Counted from the stretch's first letter, positions 6,306 through 14,923 are shown. The stretch is 23,838 bases of DNA from Thermoplasmata archaeon (GCA_021796175.1 JAJYOM010000008.1:1-23838); one strand, 5' to 3'. A program made the numbers and translations. The notes: a model not told the origin generated them from the letters alone.

Positions 6306-7949
6306 TCAGTACTCTTCGCCCATTCCACCCATGCCGCCCGGACCACCCTTGGGCGGGGTGAGATCCTTCGACTTGGATGCTATCACATCATCGATTTTCA
6401 GGATCATTACAGCGGCGTCAGTGGCTGAGTGTATCGCCTGCTTGCCAACACGTATAGGCTCAATGATTTTCTCCTTCTTCATGTCACTGACCTTTCCAGA
6501 GATGACATTCACTCCCGCGGAAGCCTGTCCGTTCTTGTGCGCCTTCCTTATGTCAATGAGGATGTCAATCGGGTCGAGGCCCGCATTTTCAGCGAGCGTT
6601 GTAGGTATGACTTCAAGCGCTTCGGAATACGACTCGATTGCAATCTGTTCTCTTCCACCCACGGATGTTGCGTAGTCTCTCAGTTTCATGGCAAGTTCTG
6701 TGGCTGTCGCTCCGCCACCGTATGTCATTTTTCCGTCCTCGAGTGCAACAGCAACCACGCTTGTGGCATCAACCAGTGAGCGCTCTATCTCGTCAACGAC
6801 ATGTTCAGTTCCGCCTCTTATCAGCACGGAGACTGCCTTCGGATTCTTGCAGCCGGTTACAAATGTCATCTTGTCCTCCAGTATCTTCTTCTCCTCCACC
6901 TGCTGGGCGAAGCCGAGGTCCTGTGATGTAAGGTCATCGACCCTGCTCACTATGTTAGCACCGGTTGCCTTTGCCAGCTTCTCCATGTCAGACTTCTTGA
7001 CCCTTTTCACTGCGTAGACTTTGTTCTTAGACAGGTAGTGGGCGGCGAGGTCATCAATTCCCTTCTGGCAGAATACTACTGTTGCACCGCTGTTCTTGAC
7101 CTTTTCTACCATGGCCTTCAGCATGTTTTCCTCTTCCGCAAGGAACAGCTGAATCTTGGACGGATCCGTAATTTCTATCTTCGCGTCGATCTCCGTTTTC
7201 TTGATTTCGAGTGCCGCGTCAAGCAGGGCGATCTTCGCCTTCTCCACCTGCTTTGGCATTGCAGCGTGGGCAGCCTCTTTGTCCACGATAATGCCGGTGA
7301 TAGTCTCTGTCTCGTCAATGCTGGCACCATGTTTCTTGACAAGCTGTATGTCGTCATCGTCTACGAAGTACTTTCCATCCCTTTCCTCGGCAACTGCACT
7401 TACAGCATCAACAGAGACCTTTGCGAGGACGTCAATTGCACTGCTTGCGCTCTTGCTGTACATTGCAGTCTTAGCTATGTCGATGAGTGTTTCCTTGTCC
7501 TTTATTGTAACGGGAAGTGATATTTTTTCAAGTATCTCGATGGCTTTCGATTCAGCCATTCTGTATCCCTTTGTTATCACCGTGGGATGCACATTCTGCT
7601 CAATCAGCGACTCAGCCTTCTTCAGGAATTCACCCGCCAGTATGACGGAGGTAGTCGTTCCGTCTCCAGCCTCCTCGTCCTGTGTCTTAGCCACCTCGAT
7701 TATCATCTTTGCCGCGGGGTGCTCGACCTCCAGTTCCTTGAGGATTGTGACGCCATCATTGGTAATGGTGACATCGCCGAGACCTCCAACAAGCATCTTG
7801 TCCATTCCGCGGGGACCGAGCGTTGTTCTCACTGCATCAGCTATCGCTTTTGCTGCTGCAATATTATCAAACTGGGCTCCCTTGCCTCTCTCTCGTCTAG
7901 TTCCCTCTTTCAAAACCAATATCGGTGTGTTGCCTGCCTGTCCTATCAT
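6306..7949 (-). CDS. ths: Thermosome subunit (group II chaperonin)
   Basis: ATP-driven protein-folding chaperonin that assembles into double rings in the cytoplasm. The 547 residues cover the full length. Visible are the equatorial-domain start (TTLGPRGMDKMLV, GDVTITNDGVTIL), the ATPase motif EEAGDGTTTSVI, a central apical domain with a helical protrusion, and the C-terminal equatorial half including GGGATATELA. The C-terminus is the Gly/Met-rich tail GGPGGMGGMGEEY typical of thermosomes. The ATG at 7949 is preceded by AGAGGT seven bases upstream. It stands alone, with a predicted TATA box about 90 bp upstream and a leader of about 65-70 bases. Only one subunit is present here; archaea often have two or three paralogues, so alpha or beta cannot be assigned. 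Confidence 0.96.
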   Translation of the reverse strand: MIGQAGNTPILVLKEGTRRERGKGAQFDNIAAAKAIADAVRTTLGPRGMDKMLVGGLGDVTITNDGVTILKELEVEHPAAKMIIEVAKTQDEEAGDGTTTSVILAGEFLKKAESLIEQNVHPTVITKGYRMAESKAIEILEKISLPVTIKDKETLIDIAKTAMYSKSASSAIDVLAKVSVDAVSAVAEERDGKYFVDDDDIQLVKKHGASIDETETITGIIVDKEAAHAAMPKQVEKAKIALLDAALEIKKTEIDAKIEITDPSKIQLFLAEEENMLKAMVEKVKNSGATVVFCQKGIDDLAAHYLSKNKVYAVKRVKKSDMEKLAKATGANIVSRVDDLTSQDLGFAQQVEEKKILEDKMTFVTGCKNPKAVSVLIRGGTEHVVDEIERSLVDATSVVAVALEDGKMTYGGGATATELAMKLRDYATSVGGREQIAIESYSEALEVIPTTLAENAGLDPIDILIDIRKAHKNGQASAGVNVISGKVSDMKKEKIIEPIRVGKQAIHSATDAAVMILKIDDVIASKSKDLTPPKGGPGGMGGMGEEY

Positions 7950-7995
7950 GTTGCTACCTCTTTGTCTTGCATTCCTTGACAGCTAGGACGGCGAT

Positions 7996-8016
7996 CTGGG
8001 GGATTTCCCTTCCCAG
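7996..8016 (-). other. Short inverted repeat in the thermosome leader
   Basis: CTGGG at 7996-8000 pairs with CCCAG at 8012-8016, and the interior contains further GGA/TCC complementarity. It lies at the predicted 5' end of the thermosome transcript, so it could be an RNA hairpin or an operator half-site pair. Weak evidence: short arms. Confidence 0.25.
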
Positions 8017-8038
8017 TTCGCCATCAATTACTTGGTTG

Positions 8039-8046
8039 ATAAATAA
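8039..8046 (-). promoter_or_regulatory. ths: Putative TATA box of the thermosome gene
   Basis: The minus strand reads TTATTTAT within GTGCTTATTTATCAACC. It predicts a transcription start near 8016-8018 and a leader of about 68 bases. A second AT-rich candidate (TTCTTATAGAAG, 8050-8061) lies 15 bases further upstream. Confidence 0.45.
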
Positions 8047-8061
8047 GCACTTCTATAAGAA

Positions 8062-8426
8062 TATTTGCTCATAGAACCTTTGTTATTCATCGTCCTGAAA
8101 TCATATCATGTTGTTCTCCTTGGAATTGCCCAGTAAATTGCCAGCGTTTGCACTCTTGCTACGCAGTCAGTTTCTTTCAAATCTGTGAGCCCTCGGCTAA
8201 AGTGACATTTCAAAATTGCCGCAGCTGGTCTGAACATGCAGGGCGGTGTTTCGGTATATTCAACATCACTGCTGAAAAATTTCAGCGGCGCCCGTTTTGG
8301 TTGTTTATTCAGCCCGGCAAAGCGGCTGATATCCTCCGGTGCAGGGAAAGAAAATACAAGCTGTAGAGTAAAGCGCGGATGACTTCGTACGCCAAACATG
8401 TACGTTGACCTGTCCAGTAAGTGAAT
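8062..8426. other. Gene-free stretch of about 365 bp between thermosome and transporter promoters
   Basis: No protein I recognise is encoded here. Open frames on both strands (8106-8399 minus, 8148-8366 plus) overlap each other, have no ribosome-binding site and resemble no family. No tRNA or other conserved RNA motif is evident. Several small inverted repeats are present: GCTGAAA/TTTCAGC at 8271-8286, TCAGCC/GGCTGA at 8309-8329 and CGTAC/GTACG at 8386-8404. It may be a regulatory region, an unrecognised non-coding RNA or a decayed gene. Confidence 0.4.
8271..8286. repeat. Hairpin-forming inverted repeat in the intergenic region
   Basis: GCTGAAAAATTTCAGC, a near-perfect dyad with seven-base arms and a two-base centre. 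TTCAGC and GCTGA recur 28-54 bases downstream (8309-8329), so alternative pairings between the two hairpins are possible. Confidence 0.5.
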
Positions 8427-8438
8427 TATTTCGAAATA
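8427..8438. repeat. 12-bp perfect palindrome upstream of the transporter promoter
   Basis: TATTTCGAAATA, an exact palindrome just before an AT-rich tract (8441-8456). It lies about 35 bp upstream of the proposed TATA box of the binding-protein gene, so it may be a regulator site. Confidence 0.45.
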
Positions 8439-8471
8439 TCATAATTTTATTTTTTTGCAGTCCTAGAAACT

Positions 8472-8479
8472 AAAATATA
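8472..8479 (+). promoter_or_regulatory. Putative TATA box of the peptide transporter operon
   Basis: AAAATATA in the context ACTAAAATATAGTAG. The predicted transcription start is near 8502-8505, giving a leader of about 38 bases that includes the GAGGGG ribosome-binding site of the first gene. Confidence 0.5.
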
Positions 8480-8500
8480 GTAGTTCACAGATTGGCACGC

Positions 8501-8514
8501 GCAAAAATTTTTGC
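8501..8514. promoter_or_regulatory. 14-bp perfect palindrome at the predicted transporter transcription start, candidate operator
   Basis: GCAAAAATTTTTGC, an exact palindrome covering the predicted start site of the ABC importer operon. The sequence TTTTTGCAG occurs both here (8508-8516) and at 8452-8460, which could be a second half-site. Position and symmetry suggest a repressor site. Confidence 0.5.
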
Positions 8515-8540
8515 AGACAGCATATTTGAGGGGTAGAATA

Positions 8541-10208
8541 ATGAGTTCTAGTACGGATACAAACGCAGGTCCGACTCCTGCGCCAAGAGCCAGGAAGTCG
8601 GCAGTGCCCAAAGTGGCAGCAGCGGTGGTAATCGTCGTACTGGTGATTGGAGCTGGCCTGTATGTCTTCAGGAGCAACCTTACCGGTAGCTCCTCAACTG
8701 CAGGCAAGACACTCATCATCGGCAGTACGGCGACTTATGCTTCGCTTGACCCGGCAGTTGCTTTTGACACTGCCTCGGTTCTGTTTGATGACCAGATATA
8801 CAATACGTTGATAGGGTATGGCACAACGACTTACAACGGAACAACAGTGGGTTCCCTGACCCCCGTCCCTGAGCTGGCAACCAGCTGGGTATCGAACGCC
8901 AATGGATCAGTCACATTCACACTGAGACAGGGCGTTAACTTTGTGAACCCTGACGGCTCACTCGGCCCCGTGTTCAACGCATCTGATGTCCAGTTTTCTC
9001 TCGACCGCATTATAACAATGAAGCAGGGAGCAGACTTCCACGTCTTCACCTTCCTGAACGAGAGCGGAATTCACGTCCTGGGTCCATATTCGGTCATGCT
9101 GGTTCCGTCCAGACCATATCCGTGGTTCCTGAACCTGTTCCAGCTCTGGGTTACCGGCATAGTTAACCCTGCATACATCAACGCTCACGGCGGAGTGGTG
9201 GCTGGCAAGGTCAACACATTCATGACGAACAACGCGATGGGCACGGGTCCCTACCTGCTTAACTCCACATCAACTTCGCAGATAGTCATGGTCGCCAACC
9301 CGCATTACTGGGGAGGCGCTCCCAAGATATCCAAGGTGATATACGAGATAACGCCGTCTGCGACCACCCAGCAGACAGAGCTAGAAGGCGGAGCGATCAA
9401 CATAGCGCTGAATATACCGTACAGCCAGATGAGCTCACTGGCCACGTACAAGAACGTTCAGGTTTCGTCCGGCCCTACGTCTTCGGAATACTACATTGGC
9501 CTGGATGAGAATGTCACACCGTTCAACAACACTCTTGTCAGGCAGGCAATGGAGTTCGCGACCAACCAGACAGAGCTCGTGAAGTACTCCACATACGGCT
9601 TCGGCATACCTATCCAGAGTGTAATTGCGAAGTCGATTGAGTCTTACACACCTGCTTTCAAGAACTATTCGTTCAACCCGGCGAAGGCAAGGGCCCTGCT
9701 GCAGCAGGCCGGATACGGTCACGGCTTCACAACAACCTTCTACTACACTTCCGGAGACCCTGTCGGTGCAGCGATATTCACGATACTGCAACAGGAACTG
9801 AACAACGTCGGTGTGAACATAACCGGCACTCCGCTTCAGTCCGGCACATTCAACGACGAGGCCGGTCATGGAACATTCCCGATGTTCTTTGAAGGCTGGG
9901 TCAATCTGCTGGCAACACCGGAAGACGGCCTGTTCCCGCTGTTCTACAACGGCAACCTGGGCATATACGGCAACTACAACTACTATAACAACTCGACAGC
10001 GAGCCACCTGCTGCTGACAGCGGGTGAAACGCTCAATGCAACGCAGCGCGACAGTATGTACGCTCAGGTCCAGAACATGCTCGGTCAGGCAGCAGTGGAG
10101 ATACCGCTGTTCAACCTGCAGAACGTTATACCGCACACAACGAATGTACACGACCTGTACGTCTATCCGACATTCGACATGTACTTCGACCAGGCCTATA
10201 TGACTTGA
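8541..10208 (+). CDS. Oligopeptide-type ABC transporter substrate-binding protein (SBP family 5)
   Basis: Extracellular solute-binding protein of the DppA/OppA family, capturing peptides or similar solutes for import. From ATG 8541 it has 555 residues; this start follows GAGGGG by seven bases, whereas the upstream in-frame TTG at 8511 lies inside a palindrome and has no ribosome-binding site. Residues 1-24 are a charged/Pro-rich cytoplasmic tail, followed by a single hydrophobic anchor (VAAAVVIVVLVIGAGLYVF). There is no lipobox Cys, so it is likely held by the uncleaved helix. Family hallmarks include the mature start KTLIIGS...LDPA, the central GTGPYLL and the HYWGG segment. Many N-x-S/T sequons suit a glycosylated archaeal surface protein. 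First gene of a four-gene importer operon. Confidence 0.92.
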   Translation: MSSSTDTNAGPTPAPRARKSAVPKVAAAVVIVVLVIGAGLYVFRSNLTGSSSTAGKTLIIGSTATYASLDPAVAFDTASVLFDDQIYNTLIGYGTTTYNGTTVGSLTPVPELATSWVSNANGSVTFTLRQGVNFVNPDGSLGPVFNASDVQFSLDRIITMKQGADFHVFTFLNESGIHVLGPYSVMLVPSRPYPWFLNLFQLWVTGIVNPAYINAHGGVVAGKVNTFMTNNAMGTGPYLLNSTSTSQIVMVANPHYWGGAPKISKVIYEITPSATTQQTELEGGAINIALNIPYSQMSSLATYKNVQVSSGPTSSEYYIGLDENVTPFNNTLVRQAMEFATNQTELVKYSTYGFGIPIQSVIAKSIESYTPAFKNYSFNPAKARALLQQAGYGHGFTTTFYYTSGDPVGAAIFTILQQELNNVGVNITGTPLQSGTFNDEAGHGTFPMFFEGWVNLLATPEDGLFPLFYNGNLGIYGNYNYYNNSTASHLLLTAGETLNATQRDSMYAQVQNMLGQAAVEIPLFNLQNVIPHTTNVHDLYVYPTFDMYFDQAYMT

Positions 10209-10212
10209 GACC

Positions 10213-11226
10213 ATGAAGGGACTGGCCAAATACATTACCTACAGGGCACTGGCAGCGGTGCCCACAATCCTCGGACTCATAGTGGTCACATTCGTGCTGT
10301 CACATGTTGTCCCGGGAAACCCGGCGCTAGTCGTAATAGGGCCAGAAGTCAACCCAACTGAACTCAAGATAGCTGAGGCCGAAATGGGCCTCAACAAACC
10401 ACTTTATCTCCAATTTTTTATTTACCTTTTCAAGCTTCTTCAGGGAAACCTGGGCTACACTTACATCTGGGACCAGCCGGTCTCGGCTGAAATTGCCAGC
10501 AGGTTCCCTGTCAGCATGGAACTGGCGCTTGCTGCACTTGTCATAGCAGTTCCAATCGCTCTGTTTCTTGGCATAGGGACAGCACTCAGGGTGAACAAAC
10601 CAGTCGACCACGCTACAAGAGTTTCGTCACTGGTGGCAATATCAATGCCGGTCTTCTGGGTCGGTACGCTGATGATAATACTGTTCTACTTCTACCTCAG
10701 GTGGCTGCCTCCGAGCGGTCAGCTCAACCCGCTGCTCACTGCTCCTCCGCATATCACCGGAATGATGATCCTGGACAGTCTGTTTACTGGAAATTTGGCT
10801 GATTTGCTCAGCTCGGTAAGGCACATACTCATGCCTGCCATTGCACTATCCATTGGATTGATAGCTCTGCTTTCCAGGATCCTTCGGTCCGGCATGCTGG
10901 ACGTGCTCGGCCAGGACTACATCAGGACATCTGCTGCCATCGGTCTGCCCAGACGTGTTATTGTGAATAAATATGCATTTAGAAATGCGCTGCTGCCCGC
11001 AATCACTGTCTCTGCCTTGTATGCAGCGGGTCTCATGGGCGGAGTTGTTCTGACGGAGTCTGTCTTCGCCTGGCCCGGTCTTGGGTACTATGCCTACATC
11101 TCCATCCAGAATACCGATTACCCAAGTATAATGGCCGTGGTTCTCATATCGGGGCTGCTTTTTGTTGTGATCAATTTCCTGGCCGACATACTGTATGCTT
11201 TTGTAGATCCAAGGGTAGCACTGTAG
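10213..11226 (+). CDS. dppB: Peptide ABC transporter permease, DppB family
   Basis: Membrane subunit of the importer, 337 residues with about six predicted transmembrane segments. The N-terminus (MKGLAKYITYRALAAVPTILGL) starts with the first helix. PGNPA and MGLNKPLYLQ are typical of the DppB/OppB N-terminal region. The cytoplasmic EAA-type loop that contacts the ATPase is QDYIRTSAAIGLPRRVIVNK, followed by RNALLPAITV. It ends with FVDPRVAL, a common DppB ending. Only four bases separate it from the binding-protein stop, so translation is probably coupled. The symbol denotes the family, not a proven dipeptide substrate. Confidence 0.93.
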   Translation: MKGLAKYITYRALAAVPTILGLIVVTFVLSHVVPGNPALVVIGPEVNPTELKIAEAEMGLNKPLYLQFFIYLFKLLQGNLGYTYIWDQPVSAEIASRFPVSMELALAALVIAVPIALFLGIGTALRVNKPVDHATRVSSLVAISMPVFWVGTLMIILFYFYLRWLPPSGQLNPLLTAPPHITGMMILDSLFTGNLADLLSSVRHILMPAIALSIGLIALLSRILRSGMLDVLGQDYIRTSAAIGLPRRVIVNKYAFRNALLPAITVSALYAAGLMGGVVLTESVFAWPGLGYYAYISIQNTDYPSIMAVVLISGLLFVVINFLADILYAFVDPRVAL

Positions 11227-11241
11227 TCGTGGTGTGATCAG

Positions 11242-12114
11242 ATGTTTGACACTGTCTTCAGGAGGGTCCGGAGCTCAGTTTCCAGCCGCAGTGAAACAGT
11301 CGGACTCCTTCTCAGGAATCCCGCCGGACTTGCGGGTGTTGTCATCATAGCCTTCTATTGCTTTCTGGCCATAGCAGGACCGTATATTGCGCCTTACCCG
11401 CCGAATTACTTTCCAAACAATATACAGATACTTCCACCATCCGCGAAACATCTAATGGGAACAGACCTTTACGGGAGGGACATATTCTCAAGAGTTCTTT
11501 ACGCTGCAAGACTCGATATGCTGCTTTCCGTAATAGGTGTTACACTGAGCTTCTCAGTTGGTGAAGCTGTAGGACTTGTCGCTGGTTACTTCGGCAGGGG
11601 AACCGACCAGGCTCTCATGAGGGGCATGGATGTACTGCTTGCATTTCCCACAATACTGCTCGCTATAGCAATAGCAATTGCAATTGGCCCTGGCTTCTTT
11701 ACTATTGTCATTGCGATCGCCATAGTCGGAATACCGGGCTTCGCGCGCATCACCAGAAGCGTTGTTCTATCCACCAGGGAGGAACTGTTCGTCACCGGCG
11801 CTGTATCAGTTGGCGCTTCGAGATCGAGGATAATGCGTGACCACATTTTCCCCAATACACTTTCGCCATCGCTTGTCCTCTACTCTGTTTCACTCGGGGC
11901 GGCGATGCTTGTGGCAGCAGGCCTCAGCTTCCTGGGTGCGGGCATACCACCCCCAACTGCTGAATGGGGTGCCATGATAACCGAGGGCCTGCCATACATA
12001 CAGGACTGGTGGATGACCGTTTTCCCCGGCATCATGATAACCGGGGCCGTATTGGGATTCAACATGTTCGGCGAGGCACTCAGAGAGGCAATGGATGTCA
12101 CACTGAGGAGATGA
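11242..12114 (+). CDS. dppC: Peptide ABC transporter permease, DppC family
   Basis: Second membrane subunit, 290 residues. The N-terminus (LLLRNPAGLAGVVIIAFYCFLAIAGPYIAPYPP) and HLMGTDLYGRDIFSRVLYAARLDMLL are characteristic of DppC/OppC proteins. The EAA-type coupling loop is TGAVSVGASRSRIMRDHIFPN. GAGIPPPTAEWGAMI near the C-terminus and a final FGEALREAMDV segment complete the family pattern. One helix is a run of alternating Ile-Ala (AIAIAIAIG). The start is preceded by GGTGTGATC, a good ribosome-binding site. It pairs with the preceding permease to form the transmembrane channel. Confidence 0.93.
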   Translation: MFDTVFRRVRSSVSSRSETVGLLLRNPAGLAGVVIIAFYCFLAIAGPYIAPYPPNYFPNNIQILPPSAKHLMGTDLYGRDIFSRVLYAARLDMLLSVIGVTLSFSVGEAVGLVAGYFGRGTDQALMRGMDVLLAFPTILLAIAIAIAIGPGFFTIVIAIAIVGIPGFARITRSVVLSTREELFVTGAVSVGASRSRIMRDHIFPNTLSPSLVLYSVSLGAAMLVAAGLSFLGAGIPPPTAEWGAMITEGLPYIQDWWMTVFPGIMITGAVLGFNMFGEALREAMDVTLRR

Positions 12115-12118
12115 AAGA

Positions 12119-14338
12119 TTGCCAGACAAAACAGATCCGGCAGAGTATGTGCTTTATCTTGATGATCTGTCGGTATCATATACACTCAAGGGTGCCGAGA
12201 TCAGAGCCGTTACTAACGTGACGCTTGGTGTCAGGGAACACGAATCTGTTGGTATCGTGGGGGAAAGCGGCTGCGGCAAATCAACTCTTGCCATGGCCAT
12301 AGCGCACATTCTTCCGCAGAATTCCAGGATTACCGGTGGCAGGATATACTACAAGGGGAATGTGATCGCGGACTCCGGCACCGGTGCCTCCTATTCCTTC
12401 AGAATGAACAGGAGGGAGAGGGCTCTGGAGGAAAAGCTGAACTCCATAAGGTGGTTTGGCATATCCATTGTCTTCCAGGGTGCAATAAACTCTCTCAATC
12501 CTCTTTTCACTGTCGGGGAGCAGATGAGCGACATTTTCTACTACAGACTGAGCGACGACAGGGAGGTTGCGCGTCAGAAGTCGAGGAAACTGCTGTCCAT
12601 TGTCGGCCTGGAATCCTGGGTCATGGATGCCTTTCCGCACCAGCTGAGCGGCGGAATGAAGCAGCGCGTGATCATAGCAATGGCAATTGCCCTCAAGCCC
12701 GCTCTCATAATTGCGGACGAGCCGACTACTTCGCTCGACGTCATCACACAGTACAAGATAGTGGAGGAGCTCGAGAAGCTCAGGAACGAATACAATCTGA
12801 GCATAATCAACATATCTCATGACATATCACTTGTCTCCCATCTCTCGGACAGAATTCAGGTAATGTATGCAGGCAGGATCATAGAGGCACTTCCGGAAAG
12901 CAGGTTTGCGAATGTGCAGCATCCATACACCAGGGCACTGATTGACTCGATGCCGTCGCTCACAGAGGATGTTACCAACATTGAATCCATCCCCGGCGCA
13001 CCGCCGAGCCTGATGGGCGAAATCGCCGGCTGCGCCTTTGCACCACGATGTGCATTTGCAAGGCTGGAATGCTCATCATCAAGTACGGAGCTGGACAGCA
13101 TAGTCGGCAAGGATCATTATGTGAGATGCAATGTCCTTCCTTTCAGGTCCGGGGCTGCGGCAAGGAAAACCACCGGGCAAGCTGCAGATGCAACCACCAT
13201 CAACTCTTCAGATGAAAGGAAGCATCTGCTTTCCGCGTCCGGCATCAGGAGGGTGTTCAAGTCCAAGCAGGGTATACGTATCGGCCTGAAGTCCACCGCG
13301 GCGTCGATGGATATAGTTGCGGCAAACGACATCAGTCTGGAGCTTCGGGAGGGAGACACAGTCGGCCTGGTTGGCGAGACTGGCAGCGGTAAGACGACCT
13401 TCAGCAGAATTGTTGGCCTGCTTGACGAGCCAACTTCCGGGAAACTGGAGTTGATGGGCGCTGAAATCAATTTCTCAGACAGGAAGTCCCTGACTTCATT
13501 CCGCCCGGTTGTGCAGACTATTTTCCAGGATCCTTTCCAGAGCCTTAATCCTAGACACAGTGTCCAGAAGCTCGTCGCCGAGCCACTGGAGATACACTCG
13601 CCTGAAATGACTGATGATGAGCGCAGGCACGCTGTAGAGAGAATGCTGGTGACCGTCGGCCTCACGCCTTCATCGGATTACATAAATAAATTCCCTCACC
13701 AGCTCAGCGGTGGCCAGAGGCAGAGGGTCGCCATAGCGAGGAATCTGATACTCAATCCGAAGCTGGTTGTTGCCGATGAGCCGATTTCAATGCTGGATGT
13801 GTCGCTCAGGGCAGGTGTTCTCAATCTGCTCAGGAAGATGAAGGAGATGAGCAACATGTCCATGCTCTATATCACACATGATATCGCCTCTGCGCGGTAC
13901 ATCAGCGACAGGATAATGGTAATCTACAAGGGGCAGATTGTCGAAGAGGGAACATCCGACGAGGTGACGCAGACTCCAGTCCATCCTTATTCCGTTGCTC
14001 TCGTCCTGGCGAGTATTGGAATGGAGGGAAACCTCAGCGAATCGCTCGGTGAGAATATTTTTTCAGAGAGTCCCGCAAAGGCGGAAAACATGTGCAAATT
14101 CGCGCCCAGGTGTCCGCTTGCTCGGGACATATGCCTCTCAAGCATGCCCGATCCTGTAGAGTTCTCGCCGGGCAGGAAGGCAAGGTGCCATTTCGCCGGC
14201 GAGATATACAGCAATCTCTATGCGAAGGGATATGTGACTTCACGTGACCTCACCAGCGCTTTCAAAGGGCTCGCCGCCAGTGCCAGCGGCATCCCACAGC
14301 CGCGAACGACGGAAACAGCCTTAAAGCCTGAAGACTGA
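12119..14338 (+). CDS. Fused double ATP-binding subunit of the peptide ABC transporter (DppD-DppF fusion)
   Basis: Both ATPases of the importer in one 739-residue chain. Module 1: Walker A GESGCGKST (49-57), Q-loop FQ (119-120), signature LSGGMKQRV (176-184), Walker B LIIADEP (196-202), ISHD switch (232-235). Module 2: Walker A GETGSGKTT (419-427), Q-loop FQDP, signature LSGGQRQRV (529-537), LVVADEP (549-555), ITHD (585-588). Each module ends in the oligopeptide-ATPase C-terminal domain (HPYTRAL, HPYSVAL) with a four-Cys set: 305/311/318/337 and 659/665/672/690. The start is TTG with GAGGAG seven bases upstream, five bases after the permease stop. All catalytic motifs look intact in both halves. 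Such fusions are known in peptide and glutathione importers (GsiA, YejF). The 3' end overlaps the convergent gene by 18 bases. Confidence 0.93.
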   Translation: MPDKTDPAEYVLYLDDLSVSYTLKGAEIRAVTNVTLGVREHESVGIVGESGCGKSTLAMAIAHILPQNSRITGGRIYYKGNVIADSGTGASYSFRMNRRERALEEKLNSIRWFGISIVFQGAINSLNPLFTVGEQMSDIFYYRLSDDREVARQKSRKLLSIVGLESWVMDAFPHQLSGGMKQRVIIAMAIALKPALIIADEPTTSLDVITQYKIVEELEKLRNEYNLSIINISHDISLVSHLSDRIQVMYAGRIIEALPESRFANVQHPYTRALIDSMPSLTEDVTNIESIPGAPPSLMGEIAGCAFAPRCAFARLECSSSSTELDSIVGKDHYVRCNVLPFRSGAAARKTTGQAADATTINSSDERKHLLSASGIRRVFKSKQGIRIGLKSTAASMDIVAANDISLELREGDTVGLVGETGSGKTTFSRIVGLLDEPTSGKLELMGAEINFSDRKSLTSFRPVVQTIFQDPFQSLNPRHSVQKLVAEPLEIHSPEMTDDERRHAVERMLVTVGLTPSSDYINKFPHQLSGGQRQRVAIARNLILNPKLVVADEPISMLDVSLRAGVLNLLRKMKEMSNMSMLYITHDIASARYISDRIMVIYKGQIVEEGTSDEVTQTPVHPYSVALVLASIGMEGNLSESLGENIFSESPAKAENMCKFAPRCPLARDICLSSMPDPVEFSPGRKARCHFAGEIYSNLYAKGYVTSRDLTSAFKGLAASASGIPQPRTTETALKPED

Positions 14339-14902
14339 GACACTGCCCCTGCCTATCATGCCCTCAGCTTCTCTTCGCATCCTGGACAGGTCAAAGCAGA
14401 AGTAGCTATCGGCGGACCACTTCATCTTCTCCAGCGACCGCTTCAGCATCCTCAGTGTCGTTTCCATCTCATTCTTCTGATAATGCACAAGTGCGCCTGC
14501 ATAGAGTATGATGGACTGCTGCACCTGTTTTTCCTCACCGGAAGCTGTCCTCCAGATGCCCTCCACCTTCTCATGTACTTCCCAGAATCGTTCCTCATTG
14601 AAGAGACGTTTTGCCTCCTCAAGAGTCTTTTCCTTTCCCTCCACTGCCTCATTGGCCAGCAGATCCGACGTGCTCAGCACCCTCACCTGCGACCTGAGCA
14701 GTTCAACCATTTCTTCAGCCTTCCTCCTGTCAGGAGCGAAGAAATCGAGTTCTACGGCCACGCTGCTTATCCTCGAGCTGTTTAGCCTGCAGCCGAAGTC
14801 AGCCAGCATGCGGCCGTATGACTGTCTTACCCTGCTGTAGTCAGTTATGGGGAGTTTGCGGCTGTTTTCAACCCTGACAAGATAACGGGCGCCCATCTTC
14901 AT
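14321..14902 (-). CDS. DUF309-domain protein of unknown function
   Basis: About 193 residues. The C-terminal half matches the DUF309 pattern: LFNEERFWEVHEKVEGIWR with an HExxE motif, then QQSIILYAGALVHYQKNE and a helical end. The N-terminal part (about 1-80; RYLVRVENSRKLP ... SSVAVELDFFAPDRRKAEEMVELL) looks like a small alpha/beta domain I cannot name. An upstream in-frame ATG at 14965 would add 21 residues, but those would overlap the divergent radical SAM gene; ATG 14902 sits at the predicted transcription start, implying a leaderless mRNA. A further ATG at 14896 is possible. Function is not known; divergence from the radical SAM gene at a shared promoter hints at a linked role. Confidence 0.75.
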   Translation of the reverse strand: MKMGARYLVRVENSRKLPITDYSRVRQSYGRMLADFGCRLNSSRISSVAVELDFFAPDRRKAEEMVELLRSQVRVLSTSDLLANEAVEGKEKTLEEAKRLFNEERFWEVHEKVEGIWRTASGEEKQVQQSIILYAGALVHYQKNEMETTLRMLKRSLEKMKWSADSYFCFDLSRMRREAEGMIGRGSVSVFRL

Positions 14903-14923
14903 GGACCGTGGAACAGGAGCAAA

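Noticed and set aside
7156..7986. 276-codon open frame antisense to the thermosome gene
   Set aside because: Low-complexity Ser/Ala/Ile translation and full overlap with a certain chaperonin gene; a shadow frame.
8106..8399. 97-codon minus-strand frame in the thermosome-transporter gap
   Set aside because: No ribosome-binding site, no recognisable domain, and an overlapping plus-strand frame of similar quality; not called as a gene.
9435..10235. 266-codon open frame antisense to the binding-protein gene
   Set aside because: Its translation is rich in Cys/Arg/Val without domain pattern, and it is explained by the strongly G/C-ending codons of the real gene on the other strand.
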